From TWA4 sp964613155 (GTDB lineage: Bacteria; Bacillota; Clostridia; Lachnospirales; Lachnospiraceae), in the NCBI GenBank assembly GCA_964613155.1, contig CAZTHP010000005.1:1-54408 (forward strand): a stretch of 54,408 nucleotides of DNA, given 5' to 3'. Shown piece by piece: positions 1-7,560 of this stretch; the stretch's first letter is position 1, and each line of letters opens with the position of its first letter. Both the position numbers and the translations under genes were made by a program. Under the pieces are notes generated by a model. The model was not told the origin of the DNA. It worked only from the letters and a program-made list of their open reading frames with translations, and made no database searches.

Positions 1-52
1 ACGAGGTTTATGAAGCAGGAAGCCCATTGGCTTTAGACAATGGGTAGTTCAC
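1..52 (+). mobile_element. right end of an IS200/IS605-type (TnpB) element
   Basis: The first 52 bases match the usual right end of IS200/IS605-group elements: a short stem CCCATTG (23-29) / CAATGGG (38-44) around a GCTTTAGA loop, followed by GGTAGTTCAC at the element boundary. In TnpB-encoding elements this end is also the 3' part of the omega RNA scaffold, and the bases after it (from 53) act as the guide. No tnpA or tnpB is inside the window, so the rest should lie to the left. Recognition is from memory of the consensus. Confidence 0.6.
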
Positions 53-81
53 TTGATTCATGAATTATGAAAAAAACGGAA

Positions 82-157
82 AGAGCTTCAGAAGATTATA
101 AAACAGCCTTAAAGTGCAAGCATTTTCCTGGTGTTTTGTAATCTTCTAATTAGCTCT
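82..157 (+). promoter_or_regulatory. long leader stem-loop upstream of the Gx-type membrane protein gene
   Basis: AGAGCT (82-87) pairs with AGCTCT (152-157) and a 15-base arm (90-104) pairs with 133-147 with one G.U/A.C position, leaving a 28-nt loop (105-132). It ends 32 bases before the start codon of the next gene and lacks a U-tract, so it is not an ordinary terminator. It could be a leader element, a folded operator, or a small inverted-repeat element. Function unknown. Confidence 0.5.
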
Positions 158-189
158 GAATCGTTAGACAAATAAGAAAGGTTTTATCT

Positions 190-705
190 ATGAAAAAAAT
201 AAGTGTACAAAAGATGGTTCTGCTTGCGATGTTTTCTACGATCGCATTAACAATCTTTGTAGTAGAAGCCTCTCTGCCGCCTCTGGCACCGATCCAGGGA
301 ATCAAACTGGGACTTGCCAATGTAATCACGCTGATTTTATTGCTTTGCTTTCAGGAATCCGATGCACTTTTAGTGCTGTTCGTACGAATTGTTCTAGGAA
401 GTATCTGCGCTGGACAGCTGATGTCCTTTTTGTACAGTCTCTGCGGCGGCCTGTTGTGCTTCTGCGTTATGGCATTGATCAACCGGCTTTTAAGAAAGCA
501 GTTCATTTTTATCACCAGTGTATTTGGCGCAATTGCACATAATATCGGACAGATCGGCGTCGCGATCGTTATGACCGGTTCCCTCAGCATTCTGGCTTAC
601 CTGCCGATTTTAATGCTCAGTGCCGTACTGACCGGACTTTTTACTGGTTTTTGCGCCTGGTTTACAGCACCTCGACTGGAGAAAATCTTAAAAAAATATC
701 AATAA
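190..705 (+). CDS. Gx transporter family membrane protein (Hpre_diP_synt_I family)
   Basis: A 171-residue, strongly hydrophobic protein with about five membrane segments. The family signature region with IKLGLANVITL (about residues 38-48), the LMSFLYSLCGGLL stretch and the HNIGQ motif near residue 118 place it in the family once named heptaprenyl diphosphate synthase component I, which resembles the S components of ECF vitamin transporters. The substrate is not known from the sequence. The start is supported by a GAAAGG ribosome binding site about 9 bases upstream. Relatives often sit beside a NusG-domain-II protein and a polyprenyl synthase, but those are not here on the right side. The 3' end overlaps the convergent PAP2 gene by 7 bases. 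Confidence 0.85.
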   Translation: MKKISVQKMVLLAMFSTIALTIFVVEASLPPLAPIQGIKLGLANVITLILLLCFQESDALLVLFVRIVLGSICAGQLMSFLYSLCGGLLCFCVMALINRLLRKQFIFITSVFGAIAHNIGQIGVAIVMTGSLSILAYLPILMLSAVLTGLFTGFCAWFTAPRLEKILKKYQ

Positions 706-1235
706 AGAAAGAGCAACAGGCCCGCTGCCACTCCAAGTAAAAAACCCACGATCGTATCCGAGGGATAATGCACACCGCCTAAAACCCGGACGAGAGCCAA
801 TACGGCGCTCCACACCAGGAAAAAAATCCCCAGTACAGCGTGTACGCTCAAAAAAGCCATCGCAATGACTGTCGCAGAAAATACATGGCGGCTAGGCATG
901 GATTTTCCACGAGTGTCTTTTACGATCACAGGATCGATCTTCCATGTTTCGTAAGGGCGCGGGCGATTTTTCCACTTTCGCAGCGCTGATACCAGCACAA
1001 ATGCAGCTGCCGGTATCAGTGCTGTTTGAATCCAGCGACTATCCCCTTTTGCGATCAAACTCAACAAAAATAACGGATATACCACATAAACAACTCCCGT
1101 CAGCAGCGTATTCAGCTGATTCAATCTTCGTATCCGAATGGGCTTTTCACGAAAAAATGCCGATAATCTGCTGTAAAATTCTTCATAATCCAACTCTTTC
1201 CAAAACCTGCTATGCATCCAATTGCTCATCCCCAT
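699..1235 (-). CDS. PAP2-family membrane phosphatase
   Basis: About 178 residues with several membrane segments and the three acid-phosphatase motifs in order: KWKNRPRP (motif 1), SMPSRH (motif 2, phosphate-binding Arg and His) and VRVLGGVHYPSD (motif 3, catalytic His and Asp). Family members dephosphorylate lipid phosphates such as undecaprenyl pyrophosphate at the outer membrane face. I prefer the ATG at 1235, which has GGAAAG five bases upstream, over the longer GTG-started form at 1241; ATG 1229 is also possible. It may be co-transcribed with the radical SAM gene upstream, 300 bases away. A role in undecaprenyl phosphate recycling is inference. Confidence 0.85.
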   Translation of the reverse strand: MGMSNWMHSRFWKELDYEEFYSRLSAFFREKPIRIRRLNQLNTLLTGVVYVVYPLFLLSLIAKGDSRWIQTALIPAAAFVLVSALRKWKNRPRPYETWKIDPVIVKDTRGKSMPSRHVFSATVIAMAFLSVHAVLGIFFLVWSAVLALVRVLGGVHYPSDTIVGFLLGVAAGLLLFLY

Positions 1236-1241
1236 TCTCAC

Positions 1242-1553
1242 TTTCCAATCTTTCTTATCACTTCGATCTTCTCAATCCATTTTATCTTTTCTATTTTTTT
1301 AATATTTGCACTAGTTTACAACTTTTATAAATAACTGCCCTTTTGCTGAATAAGCCATTTCCGAGTTTTTACAACGGCATTTGATTTTATACTGTTCCGG
1401 CTACGTACCATATAACTGCAGAATGCCCAGAAAGCCTTCTGTTCATAATAGCTTACTTCAAAAAAGTTGTAAAGTGGTGTTACTTTACTGTCCACCTGGT
1501 ATACATGCTGCTAATACACTTGCCAGTACTTCCGTTTCTCCATCACCTCTACG
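1242..1553 (-). other. intergenic stretch with a weak open frame (1325-1510)
   Basis: Between the PAP2 and radical SAM genes there is no recognised gene. On the minus strand one frame stays open for about 60 codons (1510 down to the stop at 1325). Its translation ends in KWLIQQKGSYL and is rich in aromatic and basic residues, which could be a decayed gene remnant or chance in AT-rich DNA. No convincing start codon with a ribosome binding site and no terminator hairpin with a U-tract were seen. Confidence 0.15.
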
Positions 1554-2483
1554 TTAATCAAGACCTTCATAATCAAATGCCGGGATAAAGCTTTCCTGCG
1601 CTGTTTCGCCTTCCTGAATAAATCCCTGTTCTACTCCCAACTCAATCGCATAATCCACCAACGCATCGTATTCCTCCTGCGTTACTTTTCTGCCAAGTTC
1701 CGGATATTGTGAAAAGACGGCAGAATTACACGGCGTATACTGATTCATAATACTAATATAAATCCGATTGCCATACGTTTCATACAGATAGCGCAAGATT
1801 TCCTGCGAATCTGCTGCTTGACCAGGTAATAACAAATGCCGCACAATAACGCCTTTTTGCATAATACCATCCTCTGCATCCTGTTTTTCTTTTTGAACTC
1901 CTTTCGGATGCGTAAAAACAGGTGTCCCGACTTGACGTACCATTTCTTCAATTGCAGCTGCTGCATATTCAAAATAATCTGGCGCATCTGCATAACGCTC
2001 GGCCAACCTGGGACTTTTATATTTCAGATCCGGCAGATAAATATCCACCAACCCGTCCAATAGCTTCAAAGTCTGTACCTTTTCATAACTTCCAGTATTA
2101 TAGACTACAGGGATTGTCAATCCCTGATCTTTGGCACGTGTTAAGGCCGATACCAGCTGCGGCACATAGTGACTGCCCGTCACCAAATTAAGATTATGCG
2201 CTCCTTTGTCCTGCAGCATTAAAAAAATCTCCGCCAACTTCTCCTGGCTAATCGCTTTCGCGGTTTCTCCCTCTGCGATTGTTCGATTTTGACAAAAGAC
2301 ACAGCCTAAACTGCATCCGGAAAAAAATACTGCTCCTGAACCAGAATGACCGGACAAAACCGGTTCTTCCCAAAAATGGAGCGCAGCCCTGGCAGCTGTA
2401 ATTTCCCACGGACTTTTACAAATCCCAAATTCTCCACGATCTCTCTCTACCCCGCATCTGCGCGGACATAAATTACAACGCAT
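1554..2483 (-). CDS. PflX-like radical SAM protein
   Basis: 309 residues. The radical SAM CxxxCxxC motif is C57-C61-C64 (GCSLGCVFCQN), and an N-terminal Cys set (C3, C6, C10, C22) could bind a second cluster. Overall it resembles the COG1313 group of pyruvate formate-lyase activating enzyme homologues (PflX), whose substrate is unknown. The NTGSYE and LPDLKY motifs are typical of that group. The ATG at 2483 has AGGAGAGG eight bases upstream. The DUF262 gene ends 21 bases upstream on the same strand, so co-transcription is possible but a functional link is not implied. Confidence 0.85.
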   Translation of the reverse strand: MRCNLCPRRCGVERDRGEFGICKSPWEITAARAALHFWEEPVLSGHSGSGAVFFSGCSLGCVFCQNRTIAEGETAKAISQEKLAEIFLMLQDKGAHNLNLVTGSHYVPQLVSALTRAKDQGLTIPVVYNTGSYEKVQTLKLLDGLVDIYLPDLKYKSPRLAERYADAPDYFEYAAAAIEEMVRQVGTPVFTHPKGVQKEKQDAEDGIMQKGVIVRHLLLPGQAADSQEILRYLYETYGNRIYISIMNQYTPCNSAVFSQYPELGRKVTQEEYDALVDYAIELGVEQGFIQEGETAQESFIPAFDYEGLD

Positions 2484-2504
2484 GTTCTTTTCCTCTCCTA
2501 GAGC

Positions 2505-4256
2505 TTATGCCAATTCCTTCCGCAGTGCTGCGATCAGTAATTCTTCACGCTTTGTAAAGAAATCCTCAAAATCGTCAAATCCTACTTTGCCATCTGGAAT
2601 GTAATGTTTCTGCATATAATCTTTCCGTTTGATCGGATCTGCATAGCATTCATTCAGCCAATCTTCAAATTCCCGATCACTTTTTTCTTTATTCGGAATT
2701 TCTTCCAAAAGCTGTAAATTTCCCAGATAATTGACATTATCCATGTAAAACGCAATCTTTTCCTGTGAATATCCACGTTTTTCCAATTTTTTCACGGTAA
2801 AACGGCTCTTTGGAAAGATATGGTCAAGGTGAAAATGATTTCTGAAATCAGCCCACGGATACAGAATGGATAATACCGGCAGGGCATTGCCGCTTCCATA
2901 TTTTGTAAACAGCAGATTTTCGATATTTTCATCGGAAAACGTAAGATCGCGGTTCGTATTTTTAAATCGTTTGATGATCTGAGCCAGTGGAAAGCTTCCT
3001 GGATTCGCAAGGATAATTTCACGTATCGGTTTTAACACAGCATCCGGTGAAAAGCTGAAAACACTTTTTAATAAGGAAGCAGAAAACCATTTTTTAATCG
3101 CTCTGCGATCAGCTTCATACAGTTTTCCCGTTACAAAGCTGCCTGGATTGCCAATGGATTTTACATAATATGCAATGGGAATAAACAGATTATTCGAAGT
3201 AATATTGTCACGGCTAAAGCCAAATGACGCTACAAGCTCTACCGCCGTACGCAGCGCCGCCGTCAATTCTTCCCACTGCTTTTCAATAATCAGCATATTT
3301 GTTCGATTGAAGTTATCGACTTTAAAGGAAATGTCCTTTGCATCGCTCAGTACCAAACATGCTTTTAAAATAATATCTTTGCCAATGCGGAATCCATCTC
3401 CGATTAAATTCAGTTCATCCATGAAATGATTCATTTCTTCTCGTGCATCCTTTTTCTCCCATTGTGCGGTCGCAAACGACAGCAGCAGATCGGAATAACT
3501 AAGGGTTGTACCGCCGCTGTTCACACGAATGAAAATATTCAGCACCTTATCCAGTTCCACACTTTCTTCCAGATAATAGCTGATCGTCGGATTGACATGA
3601 ATGGCATAATACAGCTGATTCAAGGTTTCGTTGGCAAACATGATTTTTTCCTCATCTCCTGGATTTTTCACATAAGCCAGTCCATGACGGATCAAATAAT
3701 TATTCACTTCGTACGGCTTTTGAATGTTTAAAATCTCTCCCACAGGAAACCACGCATGTTCCTCGTCACAGGCTTCTGCTTCTTTCTCCGTCAAAAATTC
3801 AAAATCATATTTCATATTCGTTTCCTCAGAAGGAGCAAGCAAATTCAAATACAACTTTCGTTCTGGATAAGCAGACGGATTATCCCATCTTTTATACGAC
3901 ATTTTGTAGGCATATGTGCCTTTTAACCCAATATAAAGAGAGGTCATTCGCTGCTGGCCATCAAGAATCGCAATAATATCATCACTTCCATTCAGATTTG
4001 CCTTTACATTATGCGTATTGTTTCGTTGATGATAATTTCGCAAAAATTCATAAAACTTAAATTCTGAAACTTTTTCCTTTGGAACCTTCCAGAACAAAAA
4101 TGCATTGATCGGATATTCCTGCATTAAACTGTCAAATAACCGTTCAATCTGCTCGGTACTCCAAACAAATTCTCGCTGTATCGAAGGCAGTAAATATCTT
4201 TTTGCATCAATATCTTTCACTACATTTGCTATTGTTAACGCTGTTTGATATGCCAT
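2505..4256 (-). CDS. DUF262 and HNH-nuclease domain protein (GmrSD-like, probable defence gene)
   Basis: 583 residues. The N-terminal DUF262 (ParB/Srx-like) domain shows the family hallmarks YLLPSIQREFVW (about 21-32) and LDGQQRMTSLYIG (about 98-110). The C-terminal part carries an HNH-type motif, FHLDHIFPKSRF (about 480-491), followed by NYLGNLQLL. This layout is that of GmrSD-type modification-dependent nucleases and stand-alone DUF262 antiviral proteins. No methylase, second nuclease subunit or other defence gene is adjacent. The gene is flanked on its 5' side by a 41-bp duplication and a palindromic element, which suggests an inserted, formerly mobile cargo gene. Defence function is inference from the family. 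Confidence 0.85.
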   Translation of the reverse strand: MAYQTALTIANVVKDIDAKRYLLPSIQREFVWSTEQIERLFDSLMQEYPINAFLFWKVPKEKVSEFKFYEFLRNYHQRNNTHNVKANLNGSDDIIAILDGQQRMTSLYIGLKGTYAYKMSYKRWDNPSAYPERKLYLNLLAPSEETNMKYDFEFLTEKEAEACDEEHAWFPVGEILNIQKPYEVNNYLIRHGLAYVKNPGDEEKIMFANETLNQLYYAIHVNPTISYYLEESVELDKVLNIFIRVNSGGTTLSYSDLLLSFATAQWEKKDAREEMNHFMDELNLIGDGFRIGKDIILKACLVLSDAKDISFKVDNFNRTNMLIIEKQWEELTAALRTAVELVASFGFSRDNITSNNLFIPIAYYVKSIGNPGSFVTGKLYEADRRAIKKWFSASLLKSVFSFSPDAVLKPIREIILANPGSFPLAQIIKRFKNTNRDLTFSDENIENLLFTKYGSGNALPVLSILYPWADFRNHFHLDHIFPKSRFTVKKLEKRGYSQEKIAFYMDNVNYLGNLQLLEEIPNKEKSDREFEDWLNECYADPIKRKDYMQKHYIPDGKVGFDDFEDFFTKREELLIAALRKELA

Positions 4257-4282
4257 AATTTTCCCTTTCTGAATCTTAATGA

Positions 4283-4363
4283 TTTTACTGAAGTTTTCGC
4301 TAGACTCATTCTAAATACAATTTTTTTACTGAAGCTTTTGCTAGATTCATTCTAGCAAAACAT
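4283..4363. repeat. 41-bp direct repeat, two copies, upstream of the DUF262 gene
   Basis: TTTTACTGAAG followed by a CGCTAGACTCATTCTA-like sequence occurs at 4283 and again at 4324 with about 80 percent identity. It lies in the 5' flank of the DUF262 gene. Confidence 0.7.
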
Positions 4364-4500
4364 CTGAAAATTTGATAGACCTATTTTGCAGTAAGTTTGA
4401 TTATGAGAAAACAAAGAACAATGAAACACTGGTATCCAGCATTTTTGAAAAAGATGAAAGACTGATCGACAAATCGGCTCAATTATGCATTAAAATATAG
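4344..4500 (+). other. open frame without start, possible gene fragment
   Basis: On the plus strand about 50 codons are open up to the TAG at 4498-4500. The translation (including SSIFEKDERLIDKSAQL) looks protein-like with charged amphipathic composition, but there is no start codon with a ribosome binding site and I recognise no family. It may be the tail of a gene destroyed when the DUF262 gene arrived. Low confidence. Confidence 0.2.
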
Positions 4501-4501
4501 G

Positions 4502-4644
4502 TACTTAGTGACTAAAAAATGTATGTAATAAGGCTGCTGCAAAATCGATAAATTACTTATCACGATCTTACAGCAGCCCCTGTATCGAACGAACCAAACT
4601 TTTATGACTTTTTTACCCTAATCTTCTACTGTAATCACTAAGTA
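4502..4644. repeat. 143-bp palindromic element with 10-bp terminal inverted repeats
   Basis: TACTTAGTGA (4502-4511) is inverted at 4635-4644 (TCACTAAGTA). Nested inside is a second inverted repeat, GGCTGCTG (4532-4539) / CAGCAGCC (4571-4578). The size and nesting resemble a miniature inverted-repeat element or a solo relic of an insertion sequence; GGCTGCTGCAAAA-like ends occur in some IS families. No target duplication was established. Confidence 0.4.
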
Positions 4645-4712
4645 GTTTTCTTTTCTACATCGGTCAGATTCAGCTCGTTCATATTAAGTTCAATCTCAAT
4701 ATATTGCCAATT

Positions 4713-6245
4713 TTAGAGTTTGGATAAAAGACACACTGTCTCTATTCCCGTAGTATGCGGGAACATATCTACTGGCTGCACCTTACTAATTTCATAGCCA
4801 TTTTGATGCAAATAGCTTAAATCCCTTGCCAATGTAGAAGAATTACAGGATACATAGACGATTCGCTTAGGTGCCATACGTACCATTGTTTCCAGGACAA
4901 TTTCTTCACAGCCCTTGCGCGGCGGGTCTGTTACAATAACATCTGCATGGATTCCTTCTTTTTCGTATAATGCCGGCAGAACTTCCTCTGCTTTTCCAAC
5001 ATAAAATTCCGCATGATCGATTCCGTTAAGCTTCGCATTGACCCGTGCATTTTCAATTGCTGCTGGTACAATCTCGACTCCATAAACTTTTTTGGCTTTC
5101 TGTGCCAAAAATAACGAAATAGTGCCGATCCCGCAGTATAAATCCCAAACCGTTTCTTCTCCGGTCAGCCCTGCAAAATCCAGTGCAGTCTGATACAGGA
5201 CACGCGTCTGGAGGGGATTCACCTGGAAGAACGACTGCGCAGAGATTTGGTAGCGGATTTCTCCAATCTGATCGACGATATAACCCGGTCCCATTACGGA
5301 AACCATTTCTCTGCCTAAAATTACATTGGTCTTTTCCATATTAATATTGAAGCAGATGCTTGTCATGCCTTCTACTGTCTGAAGTCGTTCCACAAGTGCT
5401 TTTTCTGCTGCTGGTGATTTTAATTTTTTCTGGTTGATGACCAGACAAACCATAATTTCCCCGGTAAAATAACCCGTTCGGATCATAATATGGCGCAGAG
5501 TCCCGGTTCCCTTTTCTTCCTGATAAGCCGAAATATGATAATCCTGCATCCACTGACGAATGATTGCTAAAATCGTTTCATTTACCGGCTGTCCAATGTA
5601 ACAGCAAGGTGTTTCAATAATCGAATGGGTACGACCGGCATAAAAACCAATCTGAATTTTCCCATCTTTTCCCTGTCGAACTGGATACTGGGCTTTATTG
5701 CGGTAATACCAGGGACCACTCATCTTTGAACTATTCACCTCTGAACCATCCGTCTCTGAACCATTCACTTCTGAACTATTCACCTCTGAACTATTCACCT
5801 CTGAACTATCCGTCACTGTCTCATCCGCCGCTGCCTCATCTACCTCTGATCTTTCTGACATTCCTAACGTATCCTGAACGGAAATATTTTCCAAATGTCC
5901 AATACGGCTTAAATGATTTTTCACTTTATCCGTCTTAAATTTCAGCTGCGCTTCATAATCCATCGCCTGCAGCTGACAGCCGCCGCAAGGTGCCGCAGCC
6001 GGACAGCGAGGAGTGGTGCGCAGAGGAGAAGCTTCTTGAATTTCCATTAAACGGGCATATCCATATCCTTTTTTTACCGCAATTACTTTCGCCGTTACGC
6101 GATCTCCTACTACTGCATCTTTTATAAACAGAGTAAAACCGTCTGTTTTGCCGATTCCCTCTCCATTTTCACTCATATCTGTGATCACTGCTGTCACCAG
6201 ATCGCCTTTTGCAACCGGTGCAGTATGTTTCTTTTTTTCAGCCAT
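4713..6245 (-). CDS. rlmD: 23S rRNA (uracil-C5)-methyltransferase RlmD with internal repeat insert
   Basis: 510 residues. Order: TRAM domain (about 12-70), an iron-sulfur cysteine cluster (C81, C87, C90 in CPAAAPCGGC), a low-complexity Ser/Glu/Asn insert (about 133-175), then the methyltransferase core beginning at PWYYRNKAQYPV. The catalytic end has DPPRKGC and VSCNSSTLARDL with the nucleophilic Cys. The enzyme makes 5-methyluridine in 23S rRNA or tRNA using SAM; which site cannot be told. I start at ATG 6245 (AGAGAG upstream, TRAM domain follows at once); the longer frame to 6407 is translated from 34-bp repeats and is rejected. The insert consists of 15-bp tandem repeats and is unusual for the family. 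Confidence 0.9.
   Translation of the reverse strand: MAEKKKHTAPVAKGDLVTAVITDMSENGEGIGKTDGFTLFIKDAVVGDRVTAKVIAVKKGYGYARLMEIQEASPLRTTPRCPAAAPCGGCQLQAMDYEAQLKFKTDKVKNHLSRIGHLENISVQDTLGMSERSEVDEAAADETVTDSSEVNSSEVNSSEVNGSETDGSEVNSSKMSGPWYYRNKAQYPVRQGKDGKIQIGFYAGRTHSIIETPCCYIGQPVNETILAIIRQWMQDYHISAYQEEKGTGTLRHIMIRTGYFTGEIMVCLVINQKKLKSPAAEKALVERLQTVEGMTSICFNINMEKTNVILGREMVSVMGPGYIVDQIGEIRYQISAQSFFQVNPLQTRVLYQTALDFAGLTGEETVWDLYCGIGTISLFLAQKAKKVYGVEIVPAAIENARVNAKLNGIDHAEFYVGKAEEVLPALYEKEGIHADVIVTDPPRKGCEEIVLETMVRMAPKRIVYVSCNSSTLARDLSYLHQNGYEISKVQPVDMFPHTTGIETVCLLSKL
5725..5844. repeat. 15-bp in-frame tandem repeat inside rlmD, about 8 copies
   Basis: The unit TCTGAACTATTCACC (plus strand) is repeated eight times with substitutions and encodes a degenerate SSEVN pentapeptide on the minus strand. 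It lies between the iron-sulfur region and the methyltransferase core, keeps frame in every copy and gives a flexible acidic-polar linker. Confidence 0.9.
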
Positions 6246-6291
6246 CTTGTACTCTCTTTCTAATCGAACTTTCTCACTGCTCAAACTTTCA

Positions 6292-6446
6292 CTCTCATCC
6301 AGTACGTTTTCTGTCCAAACTCCCGCTCTCATCCAGTACGTTTTCTGTCCAAACTCCCGCTCTCTGCCAGCACATTTTCTGTCCAAACTTCCACTCTCTG
6401 CCAGCACGTTTTCTGTCCAAAGTTCCGCTCTCTGCCAGCACGTTTT
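6292..6446. repeat. 34-bp tandem repeat upstream of rlmD, 4.6 copies
   Basis: Units begin at 6292, 6326, 6360 and 6394 with a partial at 6428. The core CAGYACGTTTTCTGTCCAAA is conserved. 34 is not a multiple of three, so this is not a coding repeat although a minus-strand frame happens to run through it. It fills half of the 332-bp gap between the yhaM-type gene and rlmD, so it would lie in the rlmD leader or the intercistronic RNA. Confidence 0.9.
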
Positions 6447-6577
6447 AACCAGATGTTCTTCTTTTTCCCGTTTTCCTCGCGTGGATCGAATCCGATTTTT
6501 TTCCTATCGGGGATTCTCTCGATATCATTATCCGATGATCTTAGGCAGAAGATCTAGACTTGCTTCTCTCGATCTGA

Positions 6578-7522
6578 TTACAGCGGATTGGTTCGTTTAA
6601 AGTTGCTCTCCAGCAGACGATTATAACCCAGCCATTCACTGTCGCTATTATTATTTTCTAAAATTTCCCGCATTGTTTCCATCTTGGCATCGGTGTTATC
6701 TGCAAAATTCAAGGCTGCCGCTTCAATGATCGCCGGTTTTTTGGGGGAACCATATTCGAGTTCTCCATGATGGGCTAAGATACAGTGCTTTAATTCGTTG
6801 GCTGTCTTCACAGGGAACGCGGGAATTTTACGGATATGCTCGCCTACCATTTCTGCTCCCATTACGATATGACCCAGCAACTGACCATTTTCTGTATAAT
6901 CATTCTCCGGAAAAGGAGATAATTCTTTTGTTTTTCCAATATCGTGCAGCATTGCTGCGGTTAATAAAAGGTCACGATTCAGAATGGGATACTGTTTGCA
7001 GTAAAAATCGCACAGGCGCACGACTCCCAGCGTATGCTCCAATAAGCCGCCGACAAAACCATGATGCACACTTTTAGCAGCGGAATGGCTGCAGAATGCC
7101 CGCACAAATTCCCGGTCATCTGCAAAAAAGCTACGTGCTAATGCTTTCATCTTGGGATTTTGCAAACTTTCTACATACTGCATAAGCTCCTGATACATCT
7201 CTTTAATCGAATAACGGCTGCAGGGCAGATAATCGGCCGGATTGTATTCCTGCTCCTCTGCTACACGAACCCGGCGAACATTCAGCTGCAAAGAACCCTG
7301 ATAACTGGTCACTTCTCCTTCGACCTGGATATAGTCCATTGCTTCAAAATGATTGATCCCGTTGCTCAAATCCCAGATTTTGGCATCAATGATACCCGTT
7401 TTATCCTGCAAGATCATGGAGAAATAATTTTTTCCTGTTTTTGATCGCAGTGCCTGTTTTTGTTTGCACAAATAAATATCAACTGTACGGTCACCTTCAC
7501 GCAAATTTCCAATAAATTTCAT
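6578..7522 (-). CDS. yhaM: YhaM-type 3'-5' exoribonuclease (OB fold and HD domain)
   Basis: 314 residues: an OB-fold nucleic-acid-binding domain at the N terminus (about 15-90; FSMILQDKTGIIDAKIW), then an HD phosphohydrolase domain with HHGFVGGLLEHTLGVV, MLHDIGK (the HD pair) and ILAHHGELEYGSP. This matches YhaM/CBF1 of Gram-positive bacteria (usual length about 315), a metal-dependent exonuclease that degrades RNA and single-stranded DNA. ATG 7522 is preferred to TTG 7528. The strong AAGGGAGGAA ribosome binding site is 24 bases away because a perfect 6-bp hairpin lies between it and the start. It follows the HtrA-like gene by 38 bases and is probably co-transcribed. Confidence 0.9.
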   Translation of the reverse strand: MKFIGNLREGDRTVDIYLCKQKQALRSKTGKNYFSMILQDKTGIIDAKIWDLSNGINHFEAMDYIQVEGEVTSYQGSLQLNVRRVRVAEEQEYNPADYLPCSRYSIKEMYQELMQYVESLQNPKMKALARSFFADDREFVRAFCSHSAAKSVHHGFVGGLLEHTLGVVRLCDFYCKQYPILNRDLLLTAAMLHDIGKTKELSPFPENDYTENGQLLGHIVMGAEMVGEHIRKIPAFPVKTANELKHCILAHHGELEYGSPKKPAIIEAAALNFADNTDAKMETMREILENNNSDSEWLGYNRLLESNFKRTNPL

Positions 7523-7556
7523 AATCAACTGGCAGTTTTCACTGCCTTCCTCCCTT
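7523..7556 (-). promoter_or_regulatory. Shine-Dalgarno - hairpin - start codon module of the yhaM-type gene
   Basis: On the minus strand AAGGGAGGAA (7556-7547) is followed directly by GGCAGTGAAAACTGCC (7546-7531, a 6-bp stem with a GAAA tetraloop), then eight bases and ATG 7522. Linear spacing is too long for initiation, but folding of the hairpin brings the ribosome binding site to about 8-10 bases from the ATG. Confidence 0.6.
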
Positions 7557-7560
7557 CCTG

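Noticed and set aside
4532..4578. intrinsic terminator for the region upstream of the DUF262 gene
   Set aside because: The GGCTGCTG/CAGCAGCC stem has a 31-nt loop and no T-run on either side, and it sits inside a larger inverted-repeat element.
6246..6407. N-terminal extension of RlmD
   Set aside because: The extra frame is a translation of non-coding 34-bp repeats, whose unit length is not a multiple of three; the TRAM domain begins right after the ATG at 6245.
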